From: an uncultured Faecalibacterium sp. | Lineage (GTDB): Bacteria > Bacillota > Clostridia > Oscillospirales > Ruminococcaceae | DNA length: 51,345 nt | Assembly (NCBI GenBank): GCA_934511465.1 | Contig: CAKSWG010000013.1 | Span: forward strand, 1-51,345 | Direction: 5' to 3' | In this document: positions 26,257 through 38,113 of the stretch, in pieces | How positions within the stretch are numbered: the first letter of the stretch is position 1 | Layout of the letters: each line of letters starts with the position of its first letter | Notes under the pieces: model-generated | Seen by the model: the letters and a program-made list of their open reading frames with translations, nothing else | Told to the model about the DNA's origin: nothing | The model's database searches: none | Program-made: the position numbers and the translations under genes

Positions 26257-26380
26257 ACCCCTCATCCGGCGCTACGCGCCACCTTCCCCCCGGCGGGTGA
26301 AGGCTTTAGCCTGAAACTGTACCGCCATGCCAAGGGCTCTCCCTTTGGGAGAGCTGGCGAGCGTAGCGAGACTGAGAGGG
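26257..26380. repeat. Dispersed palindromic element, copy C
   Basis: About 124 bases with ACCCCTCAT at one end and ACTGAGAGGG at the other. Inner hairpins are GGCGCTACGCGCC, CCTTCCCCCCGGCGGGTGAAGG and GGGCTCTCCCTTTGGGAGAGC, plus CGAGCGTAGCG. The order of hairpins matches copies A and B, but the sequence has diverged. Confidence 0.75.
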
Positions 26381-26427
26381 CGAGGCTGCTGCCCGCGGCG
26401 CGCATTTAAAATCATCCCATGCAAAAC

Positions 26428-26466
26428 AAAAGGCACCCACAGCCGGATAGCTGCGGGTGTCTCTTT
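26428..26466. terminator. Terminator of the atp operon
   Basis: CACCCACAGC (26434-26443) pairs with GCTGCGGGTG (26450-26459). On the minus strand it is followed by CCTTTTGTTTTG; a T-tract also lies on the plus side. Confidence 0.85.
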
Positions 26467-26479
26467 TTGCATACAGGGT

Positions 26480-26878
26480 TCAGTGGATGGAGGTGCGCAC
26501 CAGCGCGCGCTTGAGACGCGCCTGCGCCAGCTCGTAGTCCCGCTTGTCGAGGTTCTTCTGCGCCAGAATTTCTTCCGCACGCTTCTTAGAAGCCTCGGCG
26601 CGGGCCTGATCGATCTCCTCGGCCCACTCCCATGTGGTGGCAACCAGACGCACTTCGCCGTCCAGCACGCTCAGCAGGCCGCCCATACAGGCGGCGCGGC
26701 GGCGCTGGCCGTCCGCGTCCACGATGTGCGCTTCGCCCATGCCCAGCGCGGTGCAGTAATCCCCGTGCTTGGCAAGGATGGCGATATCGCCGTCGATGGC
26801 GCGGCAGACGATGCGCTCGGCCTGCCCGTCAAAGGCGCAGCCGTCCGGCGTGACCACCGTCAGATGAAAGGTCGTCAT
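26480..26878 (-). CDS. atpC: ATP synthase F1 epsilon subunit
   Basis: 132 residues. The N-terminal beta-sandwich has FHLTVVTPDGCAFDGQAERI and GDIAILAKHGDYCTALGMGE, followed by the C-terminal helical pair AEEIDQARAEASKKRAEEIL and ELAQARLKRALVR. It regulates F1 through its mobile C-terminus. AAGGG precedes the ATG. It is the last gene of the operon, three bases after atpD. Confidence 0.96.
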   Translation of the reverse strand: MTTFHLTVVTPDGCAFDGQAERIVCRAIDGDIAILAKHGDYCTALGMGEAHIVDADGQRRRAACMGGLLSVLDGEVRLVATTWEWAEEIDQARAEASKKRAEEILAQKNLDKRDYELAQARLKRALVRTSIH

Positions 26879-26881
26879 GGT

Positions 26882-28279
<1,398 letters not shown>

Positions 28280-28303
28280 CTACAACTCCTTCTTGATAGG
28301 TTG

Positions 28304-29152
28304 TTAAATCTCCGCGCCGGCCACGATCTCGGTGATCTCCTGCGTGATGGCGGCCTGACGGGCACGGTTATAATACAGGTTCAAATGGTCGATCATCTCA
28401 CCGGCGTTCTTGGTGGCGGCATCCATAGCGGTGCGGCGAGCGGCAAGCTCACTGGCCACGCTCTCGCACACGGCACCGTAGACGATGCCGGCCACATACT
28501 CCGGGATGATCGCGCTGAATACTTCCTCGCTGCTGGGCTTGTACAGGATCTGGCTGCGGCGGGCTTCTGCCTTCTGCTGCTCGGTGGGTTCGATGGACAG
28601 CGGCAGCACCTCCATGGTGGCTGCGGTCTGGGTCATCATGGAATCGAACCGGGTGTAGCAGATCTTCACCGCATCGTACTCGCCCTTAAGGTAGCCCTCG
28701 GTGATCTGGCGGGACAGCTGGAAGCACTCGCCTACCGAGACATCTGCCGCCAGCAGCACCTCCTGCGTGAACAGGGGCACTTCGTGATGGACGAAATACT
28801 CTGCCGAGCGCTTGCCGATGGGCAGCACCAGCACCTCGCCCTCTTCGGCTGCGGCCTGCTTGAGCACGTTGGAATTGTATCCACCGGCAAGGCCGCGGTC
28901 GCCTGCAATGACAATGAGCAGCGTGCGCTTCACTTCGTCACGGCGCAGGTAGGGGTTGCGGGCACGGGGGTCTGCCGCAGCGATCTTGGTCAGGGTCTCA
29001 TGCAGCGTTTCAAAGTAGGGGCGGCTGTGCTCCACCCGTTCCTTGGCGCGGCGCATTTTGGAGGAAGCCACCAGTTCCATTGCCTTGGTGATCTGCATGG
29101 TGCTCTCTACGCTTTTGATGCGCAGCTTGATGTCCTTCATGGAACCAGCCAT
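28304..29152 (-). CDS. atpG: ATP synthase F1 gamma subunit
   Basis: 282 residues. The rotor shaft: the N-terminal helix MKDIKLRIKSVESTMQITKA with MELVASSKMRRAKE and the C-terminal helix MDAATKNAGEMIDHLNLYYN with RARQAAITQEITEIVAGAE are highly conserved. AAGGAGG lies before the ATG at 29152; a second in-frame ATG four codons later is a possible alternative. Confidence 0.97.
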   Translation of the reverse strand: MAGSMKDIKLRIKSVESTMQITKAMELVASSKMRRAKERVEHSRPYFETLHETLTKIAAADPRARNPYLRRDEVKRTLLIVIAGDRGLAGGYNSNVLKQAAAEEGEVLVLPIGKRSAEYFVHHEVPLFTQEVLLAADVSVGECFQLSRQITEGYLKGEYDAVKICYTRFDSMMTQTAATMEVLPLSIEPTEQQKAEARRSQILYKPSSEEVFSAIIPEYVAGIVYGAVCESVASELAARRTAMDAATKNAGEMIDHLNLYYNRARQAAITQEITEIVAGAEI

Positions 29153-29169
29153 GCGTTACGCCTCCTTCC

Positions 29170-30690
<1,521 letters not shown>

Positions 30691-30741
30691 CTTTGTTTGT
30701 TCACCACTCAATTCTTAAAAATCTTTCGGGTGGAAATTCGA

Positions 30742-31281
30742 TCACAGTGTCACGGAAGCAATATCCCTGCGCAGGGCGGACAGACGGTTCTGCACCGTGC
30801 CGTCCAGCTCGGTGCCTTCGATATCCAGCCGGATGCCGCCCAGCACTGCCGGATCGACCTTTGTTTTCAGGTCGATGGTCTTGCCGGTGAGCTTTTCCAG
30901 CTTTTCGTGCAGGCTCTTTGCCTGCTGCTCCGTCATTGCCACTGCAGTGGTCGCCGTTGCTTCCAGAATGCCGTGCGCCTGATTGTAGCGCACACGGTAA
31001 GCCCGTGCGCAGCCGGACAGCTCCCGCAGGGTGCCCTTCTCGCACAGGATCTTCAAAAAGTTCAGCACATAGAGGTGGACCTGATCCCGCAGTGCTTCAT
31101 CCAGCAGGCCGCAGCGCTCCTTTTTGGGGATGCTGGGGGTGCTGAGCAGATGCAGGTAGTCCGGGTTCGCCTTAAAAAGCGCCACAGCTTCGTCCAGCTC
31201 ACCCAGAATGCGGGCCTCCAGCCCTTCCTCCGCCGCCAGATCGTACAGGCTTCCGCCGTACATCCTTGCAGTCTCGGTCAT
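30742..31281 (-). CDS. atpH: ATP synthase F1 delta subunit
   Basis: 179 residues. It joins F1 to the peripheral stalk. N-terminal helices contain YGGSLYDLAAEEGLEARIL; the C-terminal half has the family signature DLKTKVDPAVLGGIRLDIEG and DGTVQNRLSALRRDI. The ATG overlaps the atpF stop by four bases. Confidence 0.95.
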   Translation of the reverse strand: MTETARMYGGSLYDLAAEEGLEARILGELDEAVALFKANPDYLHLLSTPSIPKKERCGLLDEALRDQVHLYVLNFLKILCEKGTLRELSGCARAYRVRYNQAHGILEATATTAVAMTEQQAKSLHEKLEKLTGKTIDLKTKVDPAVLGGIRLDIEGTELDGTVQNRLSALRRDIASVTL

Positions 31282-31784
31282 GATGCTTCACCCACATTTT
31301 TGATAAATTCGTCGATCAGATCCTTGTGGTCCTTCTCGCTGATCTCACGCTCCACCACCTTGGAGGCGATCTCCATGGCGATGCCGCCGATCTCGTCCTT
31401 GACCTCATTCACGGCCTTCTTGCGCTCCTGCGCAATGTCGGCTTCGGCCTTCTGCTTGAGGGCAGCAGCCTGCGCGCGGGCCTCGCCCACGATCTCTTCG
31501 CCGCGGGCGGTGGCCGTCTTCTGCGCATTGGAAACGATCTCGTTGGCCTCGGCGCGGGCATTCTGCAGGTTCTGCTCGTACTCTGCCTTCATGGCTTCGG
31601 CTTCGGTGCGCAGCTTGGTGGCATCGGCGATCTGGCTGTCTGCCTTCGCCTTGCGCTCTGCGATCACGTTTTTGACCGGATTCAGCAGGAACTTTTTGAA
31701 GATGAACAGCTGGATCATCAGGTTGCAGATCTGGGCCAGAAAGGTCCAGCCGTCCAGCGTGATCAACGCCTGGTACAGTTCCAT
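31278..31784 (-). CDS. atpF: ATP synthase F0 b subunit
   Basis: 168 residues. One N-terminal membrane helix (FLAQICNLMIQLFIFKKFLL) is followed by KNVIAERKAKADSQIADAT and a long charged coiled coil of the peripheral stalk. AAAGGAG precedes the ATG. Confidence 0.96.
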   Translation of the reverse strand: MELYQALITLDGWTFLAQICNLMIQLFIFKKFLLNPVKNVIAERKAKADSQIADATKLRTEAEAMKAEYEQNLQNARAEANEIVSNAQKTATARGEEIVGEARAQAAALKQKAEADIAQERKKAVNEVKDEIGGIAMEIASKVVEREISEKDHKDLIDEFIKNVGEAS

Positions 31785-31820
31785 AAGCGTCTCCTTTCGT
31801 TATTTTGTAAAAGGTTCCGC

Positions 31821-32899
<1,079 letters not shown>

Positions 32900-32902
32900 T
32901 TG

Positions 32903-33403
32903 TTACGTTTCACCCCCTTCGTCACGGGGTTCGGCTTCCGGCTCCGGTGCGGGTTCGGGGTCGTCCTCCACAGAGACATCCACCGAGGGCCCTGCCGGGG
33001 CAAGAGGCTTGTACTTGCCGGTTATTTGCAGGTAATAAATTGTAACGCGCGGGAAAAGCAAGGGCAGAACGCCGGCAAACGGCTGGAACACCGGTGCCGC
33101 AATGGCAACGATGATCCACACCGCCTGAAGGAGCATTCTGACGTTGTAGGAAGCTTGTAAGGTGGCCTTGCGGCGTTTTTCGTCCTGCTCGTCGATCACC
33201 TTCTGCACCACAAGGCAGATGCCCGCAAAGTTGCCAATGGCAACGGCGGCGCCAATGAGGCTGGCAAGCACCACGGTATAGTCAAATTTTACCCAGCCAA
33301 CCAGATGCAGTGCTGCAAAGATCACCCACATCACCGCAGTACAGATGGCCGTGCCGCAGGCGATGCGCGTGAGCTCCTTTTTGGATTCCGGTTGCAGTTT
33401 CAT
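32903..33403 (-). CDS. atpI: AtpI-like ATP synthase subunit I
   Basis: 166 residues with four hydrophobic segments: IACGTAICTAVMWVIFAALH, DYTVVLASLIGAAVAIGNF, MLLQAVWIIVAIAAPVFQPF and GVLPLLFPRVTIYYLQ. The arrangement and the place before atpB match AtpI, which helps assemble the c ring. It has an unusual acidic, Pro-rich tail (about 140-166, DPEPAPEPEAEPRDE). GGAGG precedes the ATG. Confidence 0.8.
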   Translation of the reverse strand: MKLQPESKKELTRIACGTAICTAVMWVIFAALHLVGWVKFDYTVVLASLIGAAVAIGNFAGICLVVQKVIDEQDEKRRKATLQASYNVRMLLQAVWIIVAIAAPVFQPFAGVLPLLFPRVTIYYLQITGKYKPLAPAGPSVDVSVEDDPEPAPEPEAEPRDEGGET

Positions 33404-33424
33404 AAGGGAAACCTCCTGTTACGT

Positions 33425-33685
33425 TTACTGATGCGAATTGAACCCCACACGCTTTGGTTTTTCCTTTTTGGTGCGGTCCATGTGCTCTTTGGCAAAATAC
33501 CAGAAGTTCTGCGCCCCCGCGGCAAGGCCCAGCAGGATGGCCGGAAGGAACACCCATTCCGGCCAGCTCCAGTTGTTCACGGCCCACCATGCGCCGCCAA
33601 GGCACAGCACCAGCGGCAGCAGCATATTCAGGCCCAGCTGGGTCAGCCAGACAAGATCTTCCAGCGCCTTATACCAGCCCTTCAA
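33425..33685 (-). CDS. AtpZ/AtpI-like small membrane protein, first gene of the atp operon
   Basis: 86 residues from a TTG start at 33685, which has a perfect AGGGAGG seven bases upstream; a longer frame starting at a TTG at 33763 has no ribosome site. Two membrane helices (LGLNMLLPLVLCLGGAWWAV and WVFLPAILLGLAAGAQNFWY) with short charged ends fit the AtpZ/F0F1-ATPase family, thought to support Mg2+/Ca2+ uptake or c-ring assembly together with AtpI. Confidence 0.78.
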   Translation of the reverse strand: MKGWYKALEDLVWLTQLGLNMLLPLVLCLGGAWWAVNNWSWPEWVFLPAILLGLAAGAQNFWYFAKEHMDRTKKEKPKRVGFNSHQ

Positions 33686-33779
33686 TCTGCGTTTCCTCCC
33701 TGTGTCGTGTGCCTTTGCAAAAGCCAGATTCTGGATGTGATGCCAAGGATTTGCAATCAGCAAAAAATCTTATATGGCT

Positions 33780-33808
33780 AGTATAATTCAAACCGGCCGT
33801 TTTTTCAA
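33780..33808 (-). promoter_or_regulatory. Promoter of the atp operon
   Basis: TTGAAA (33803-33808) and TATACT (33780-33785) with a 17-base spacer on the minus strand, about 95 bases before the TTG start of the first gene. A second TTGATT partly overlaps the -35. Confidence 0.75.
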
Positions 33809-33840
33809 TCAATTTTCCACCGATTTCTGGTAAAATTTCA

Positions 33841-33951
33841 TAGTTTGTTCACACTAACGTCATAACTGTACGTCCTGTATGGAGTTTGTGCGTCTGGGGG
33901 CACATCAATACCAAAAGTTTGATGGATCTGTTGTGCAGAATGCAAAAAAGT
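33841..33951. other. Intergenic stretch upstream of the atp promoter
   Basis: No gene or clear signal seen between the atp promoter and palindromic element copy B. The whole gene-free gap runs 33686-34129 and otherwise holds the atp promoter, copy B and the glgA hairpin. Confidence 0.5.
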
Positions 33952-34066
33952 AAAACTCCTTCCGTCATCGCTGCGCGATGCCACCTCCCTCAACGAGGGA
34001 GGCTTTTCCGTGCGGCAAGGCTCCCTCCTTGAGGGAGCTGGCTGCGAAGCAGCCTGAGGGAGTTTT
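33952..34066. repeat. Dispersed palindromic element, copy B
   Basis: 115 bases bounded by AAAACTCC and GGAGTTTT. Inner hairpins are CATCGCTGCGCGATG, CCTCCCTCAACGAGGGAGG, GCTCCCTCCTTGAGGGAGC and GGCTGCGAAGCAGCC. Inverted relative to copy A (13424-13543) with clear sequence similarity. Confidence 0.9.
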
Positions 34067-34076
34067 TATACAAATA

Positions 34077-34105
34077 GCCGCCCGGCTCTTTTTGAACCGG
34101 GCGGC
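34077..34105 (-). terminator. Terminator-like hairpin after glgA
   Basis: GCCGCCCGG (34077-34085) pairs with CCGGGCGGC (34097-34105). The following T-tract on the minus strand is weak (TATTTGTAT), so copy B downstream may add to termination. Confidence 0.65.
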
Positions 34106-34129
34106 AGCTGTTATGCAGTTTTCAGGACA

Positions 34130-35548
34130 TTACCAGAGGTTTGCGGTCTCGTTGTACAGGCCCTCGTAGCTCTTGGCGGAGACATCCCAGCTGAAATCGC
34201 ACTCCATGCAGTGGTGCACGAGGTTCTTCCAGTTCTCCTTGTCGTTGTAGGCATTCTGTGCGTTGCAGCAGGCCACGTACAGCTCATGGGCATTGTAGCC
34301 CGCAAAGGTGAAGCCGTTGCCCTCGCCCATGGTGCTGTCGTGGATGGAGTCGCGCAGACCGCCGGTCTCGCGGACGATGGGAGGCGTGCCGTAGCGGCAG
34401 GCCACCATCTGTGCCAGACCGCAGGGCTCGCTCTTGGAAGGCATGATGAAGGCATCTGCGCCTGCGTAGATCTCCTGCGACAGGGCCGGCTCAAAGCCGA
34501 TGTAGGTGCCTACGCGGCCCGGATGGCGTGCGCACAGGTCGGAGAAGAAGTTCTCGTACTGGCTCTCGCCGCTGCCCAGAATGACCAGCTCGATGCCGCG
34601 GTCCACCAGACCATCGGCGATGCTCTGCACCAGATCAAAGCCCTTCATGCCGACCATGCGGCTGACCATGGCAAAGACGGGGCTGCCATCCTTGTTCAGG
34701 CCGAACTTATCCTGCAGGGCTTCTTTGCACTTTGCCTTACCCTCTTCAAAGTTGGTGATGTCGTAGTTGAAGGGGATGTTCTTATCCGTAGCGGGATCGT
34801 TGGAATCGGTATCGATGCCGTTCAGGATGCCGCACAGCTTGTACTGCTTCTCCCGCAGCAGAGCGTCCAGACCATAGCTGAACCACGGGTCGAGGATCTC
34901 CATGGCATAGGAGGGGCTGACGGTGGTGATCTTGTCGGCGGTCTCGAAGGCGCCCTTCATAAAGTTTGCGCATCCATCGTACTCCACGATGTGCTGATCC
35001 CGGCGGCCGATGCCGCAGGTGTCCTCCAGAATGTCGGTGCCGTACTTGCCCTGATAGGCGATGTTGTGGATGGTGAAAATGGTCTTGATGCGGTTGAACT
35101 TATCCAGATGACGGTAGTACAGGTTCAGGTACACCGGCACCAGTGCGGTCTGCCAGTCGTTGCAGTTGATGATATCGGGGGTGAAATCGATGTAGAACAG
35201 GGTCTCTAAAACGGCGCGGGAGAAGAAGGCGAAGCGCTCGCCGTCATCGTAGAAGCCGTACAGGCCGCGGCGCTTGAAGTAATACTCGTTATCGAGGAAG
35301 TAGTAGGTCACGCCGTCCCGCTCGGCCTTGAACAGGCCGCAGTACTGGCTGCGCCAGCCCACGGGGACGGAATAATTGGTGACATACTCCAGCGTATCGC
35401 GGAACTTGAGGTCGCCGTACAGGGGCATAATGACGCGGGCATCCACGCCGTCCTTGACCAGAGCCTTGGGCAGCGCACCCGCAACATCGGCCAGACCGCC
35501 GGACTTTGCAAAGGGGGCAGCTTCCGAAGCAGCATACAGGATTCTCAT
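34130..35548 (-). CDS. glgA: Glycogen synthase (ADP-glucose)
   Basis: 472 residues, GT5 family. It transfers glucose from ADP-glucose to the growing glycogen chain. The ADP-glucose binding motif KSGGLADVAG is at residues 15-24; other marks are NCNDWQTALVPVYL, FTIHNIAYQGKYG, TVSPSYAMEI, GSPVFAMVSRMVGMKGFDL and the C-terminal MPSKSEPCGLAQMVACRYGT. AAGGAG precedes the ATG at 35548. Last gene of the glg operon, separated from glgD by 162 bases with strong hairpins. Confidence 0.97.
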   Translation of the reverse strand: MRILYAASEAAPFAKSGGLADVAGALPKALVKDGVDARVIMPLYGDLKFRDTLEYVTNYSVPVGWRSQYCGLFKAERDGVTYYFLDNEYYFKRRGLYGFYDDGERFAFFSRAVLETLFYIDFTPDIINCNDWQTALVPVYLNLYYRHLDKFNRIKTIFTIHNIAYQGKYGTDILEDTCGIGRRDQHIVEYDGCANFMKGAFETADKITTVSPSYAMEILDPWFSYGLDALLREKQYKLCGILNGIDTDSNDPATDKNIPFNYDITNFEEGKAKCKEALQDKFGLNKDGSPVFAMVSRMVGMKGFDLVQSIADGLVDRGIELVILGSGESQYENFFSDLCARHPGRVGTYIGFEPALSQEIYAGADAFIMPSKSEPCGLAQMVACRYGTPPIVRETGGLRDSIHDSTMGEGNGFTFAGYNAHELYVACCNAQNAYNDKENWKNLVHHCMECDFSWDVSAKSYEGLYNETANLW

Positions 35549-35589
35549 AGGATCGCTCCTTCCATATAGTGGGATATTTCGTTCTCCCC

Positions 35590-35671
35590 GCCGCCGTTTG
35601 GACGGCACGAACCATTTTTACAAAAGAGCAGGCGGGGGCACACAGGTGCCCCCGCCCCTCTCAAGAGGGGC
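35590..35671 (-). terminator. Cluster of hairpins between glgD and glgA
   Basis: Three hairpins: CCGCCGTTTGGACGGC near 35590, a 10-bp perfect stem GCGGGGGCAC/GTGCCCCCGC (35632-35655) with CTGCTCTTTTG following on the minus strand, and GCCCCTCT-CA-AGAGGGGC (35654-35671). The middle one looks like a partial terminator that could lower glgA expression. Confidence 0.6.
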
Positions 35672-35710
35672 TACCGGGGAGGAAGCCGCCCCTATGGATA
35701 ATGCAACAGA

Positions 35711-36838
35711 TCAGACGGTGTGGTTCTTCTGCACGTACACCGGGAAGCTCTCGGTGCCGGACAGCTTCTTGCCGGCAGTGATCTTCACGTTCTTATCGGT
35801 AACAACGCAGTCCAGCTCGGCATTGGCTTCCACCACCGTATCCTGCATCAGCACGCAGTTCTTGACGACGGCACCCTTCTTGACCTTGACGCCGCGGAAC
35901 AGCACGCAGTTCTCCACCGTGCCCTCGATCACGCAGCCGTCGGCCAGAATGGAGTCGGTCACCTTGCAGCCCGGCACATAGCGGGTGGGGTTGTCGTCGC
36001 GGATCTTGGTGTAGACCGGGCTCTTCTTGGGGAACAGCTTTTCCAGATTCTCGTCATCGGTCAGCTTGAGGTTCTCATCGAAGTAGCTCTTCATGTCACA
36101 GACATGTGCCACATAGCCGGTGTACTCCAGAGCATGGATGTTGAGGATGTTGACATTGTGGGCCAGAATATCGCGCTCGAAGTAGATCAGGCCGCGGGCA
36201 GTGGCATCCCGGACCAGCTTGAGCAGGGTCTCGCGTTCCAGAACATAGATGTTCAGGTCAAGGTTCTGCACGCCGGGGCGGTAATCGTTGAACAGCAGCT
36301 CGGTCACACGGCCGTCGGCATCCACGGTCAGTGTGTAGTTGTCGTTCTTGCGGCCCTCGGGGATCTCGGTTTTCTGGTAAGCGATGGTCACATCGGCACC
36401 GCTTGCCTGATGGGCAGCCAGCAGAGCGTTGAAGTCGTAGTTCAGGGCAACGTTGGCGTCGCTCATGACCACGTACTTTTCCTTCTGGTTCTCCAGAAAG
36501 TTCATAATGGAGCCCAAGGCTTCCACACGGCCGGAATAGATGCGCACGCCCTTTTCTGCAAAGGGAGGTACGATGTTCAAACCGCCGTGGCGGCGGGCCA
36601 TATCCCACTCACGGCCGGTGCCCAGATGATCCATCAGGGAGTGGTAGTTCTTGCGCACCACGATGGAAACATTGGAGATACCGCAGTTTGCCATGCTGGA
36701 CAGAACAAAGTCCACCATACGGTAGCGGCCCGCGAAGGGGATCGAAGCCATTGCGCGCTCGGTCACCAGCTCGGGGACGGTATTATCATAACTGTTGGGG
36801 AAAATAATACCCAACGCATTGGTGTTCTGGCTCAGCAT
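35711..36838 (-). CDS. glgD: GlgD, regulatory-type subunit of ADP-glucose pyrophosphorylase
   Basis: 375 residues. The N-terminal nucleotidyltransferase-like domain lacks the GGxGxRL pyrophosphorylase loop and instead reads [20 protein letters not shown], as in Firmicute GlgD. Then come [20 protein letters not shown] and a C-terminal left-handed beta-helix with repeats such as [20 protein letters not shown] and [20 protein letters not shown]. GlgD pairs with GlgC and boosts its activity. The ATG overlaps the glgC end by seven bases. Confidence 0.95.
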   Translation of the reverse strand: MLSQNTNALGIIFPNSYDNTVPELVTERAMASIPFAGRYRMVDFVLSSMANCGISNVSIVVRKNYHSLMDHLGTGREWDMARRHGGLNIVPPFAEKGVRIYSGRVEALGSIMNFLENQKEKYVVMSDANVALNYDFNALLAAHQASGADVTIAYQKTEIPEGRKNDNYTLTVDADGRVTELLFNDYRPGVQNLDLNIYVLERETLLKLVRDATARGLIYFERDILAHNVNILNIHALEYTGYVAHVCDMKSYFDENLKLTDDENLEKLFPKKSPVYTKIRDDNPTRYVPGCKVTDSILADGCVIEGTVENCVLFRGVKVKKGAVVKNCVLMQDTVVEANAELDCVVTDKNVKITAGKKLSGTESFPVYVQKNHTV

Positions 36839-38025
36839 ACTTCCATACCCTCCTTGACGGATTCAAAGACTTTGGCGCCTTCCTTGACGGTTGCGCCTGC
36901 GCCCACGGTCAGGCCGGTGCCCACATGGGCAATGGGGCCATCGCCGCCCACGCGTGCACCTGCACCGATCACAACATCCTCCGCCAGGATGCAGCGCTTG
37001 ACAACAGCACCAGCCTTGACGACCACGCCGTCCATCAGGACTGCGTCCTCAACGGTAGCGCCCTCTTCCACAACAACACCGGCGCTCAGCACAGAGTGAT
37101 GCACATTGCCGTAGATCTTGCAGCCCTCGGTGACGAGGGAATCCTGCACGACTGCGCGGGGACCGATCTTCTGCGGGGGCAGAACGGGGTTGCGGCTGTA
37201 GATCTTCCACTTCTCGTCGAAGATATCGATGCCGGAGTTCTCGGGGTCCAGCACTTCCATGTTGGCTTCCCACAGGCTGTCGATGGTGCCCACGTCACGC
37301 CAGTAGCCGGCAAAGCGGTAAGCATACATCTTGCGGCCATCGCGCAGCAGCGCCGGGATGATGTTCATGCCAAAGTCGTTCTTGGAATTGGGGTCTGCCT
37401 CGTCCTCTTCCAGATACTTTTTCAGCACATCCCAGTTGAAGATGTAGATGCCCATGGAAGCTAGATTGGACTTGGGTACCGGGGGCTTCTCCTGAAACTC
37501 GGTGATGCGGTCGTTCTCATCCGCCACCATCAGGCCGAAGCGGGAAGCTTCCTTCCAGTCCACTTCCATGACGGCCACAGAGAACTCTGCGCCCTTCTCT
37601 TTGTGGAAGCGCAGGAAATCGGCGTAATCCTGCTTGCAGATCTGGTCGCCGGACAGGATGATCACATACTCGGGATCGTAGCTGTCGATGAAGCCGATGT
37701 TCTGGTAGATGGCGTTTGCAGTGCCCTTGTACCAGTCGGTGCCCTTTGCCTGCTCGTAGGGCGGCAGGGTGTGCACGCCGCCGTGCAGACGGTCCAGATC
37801 CCAGGGCTGGCCGTTGCCGATGTACTCGTTCAGCTTCTGGGGCTGATACTGGGTCGCGATGCCAACGGTGTCGATGTTGGAGTTCACGCAGTTGGACAGC
37901 GGGAAGTCCACGATGCGGTACTTGCCGCCGAAGGACACTGCGGGTTTTGCCGTTTTCTGTGTCAGCGCATACAAGCGCGAGCCACGTCCACCGGCAAGGA
38001 TCATTGCCACAATTTCTTTTGCCAT
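36832..38025 (-). CDS. glgC: Glucose-1-phosphate adenylyltransferase
   Basis: 397 residues. It forms ADP-glucose from ATP and glucose-1-phosphate, the committed step of glycogen synthesis. The catalytic loop is [20 protein letters not shown] (8-27); other marks are [35 protein letters not shown] and [11 protein letters not shown]. The C-terminus is a beta-helix with hexapeptide repeats. AGGGGAG lies before the ATG. A small CATTTCCG/CGGAAATG hairpin (38052-38072) lies in the gap after glgB. Confidence 0.97.
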   Translation of the reverse strand: MAKEIVAMILAGGRGSRLYALTQKTAKPAVSFGGKYRIVDFPLSNCVNSNIDTVGIATQYQPQKLNEYIGNGQPWDLDRLHGGVHTLPPYEQAKGTDWYKGTANAIYQNIGFIDSYDPEYVIILSGDQICKQDYADFLRFHKEKGAEFSVAVMEVDWKEASRFGLMVADENDRITEFQEKPPVPKSNLASMGIYIFNWDVLKKYLEEDEADPNSKNDFGMNIIPALLRDGRKMYAYRFAGYWRDVGTIDSLWEANMEVLDPENSGIDIFDEKWKIYSRNPVLPPQKIGPRAVVQDSLVTEGCKIYGNVHHSVLSAGVVVEEGATVEDAVLMDGVVVKAGAVVKRCILAEDVVIGAGARVGGDGPIAHVGTGLTVGAGATVKEGAKVFESVKEGMEVC

Positions 38026-38113
38026 AGCTTTATTCTCCCCTTTAACATTAACATTTCCGTTGTTCGGAAATGATCGTCAACGTGTGCGGTATGGGTCGGC
38101 CCCAAAAGCCGGT

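Larger units (their letters stand above)
26068..26479. other. Intergenic region between udk and atpC
   Basis: No gene is supported. It holds the udk terminator (26132-26173), a second strong hairpin at about 26203-26239 (GCGCCGCTTTC against GAAAGCGTGGCGC), copy C of the palindromic element (26257-26380) and the atp terminator (26428-26466). Confidence 0.7.

Noticed and set aside
33686..33763. Longer TTG start for the first atp operon gene
   Set aside because: No ribosome site, whereas the TTG at 33685 has AGGGAGG at ideal spacing and gives the usual family length.
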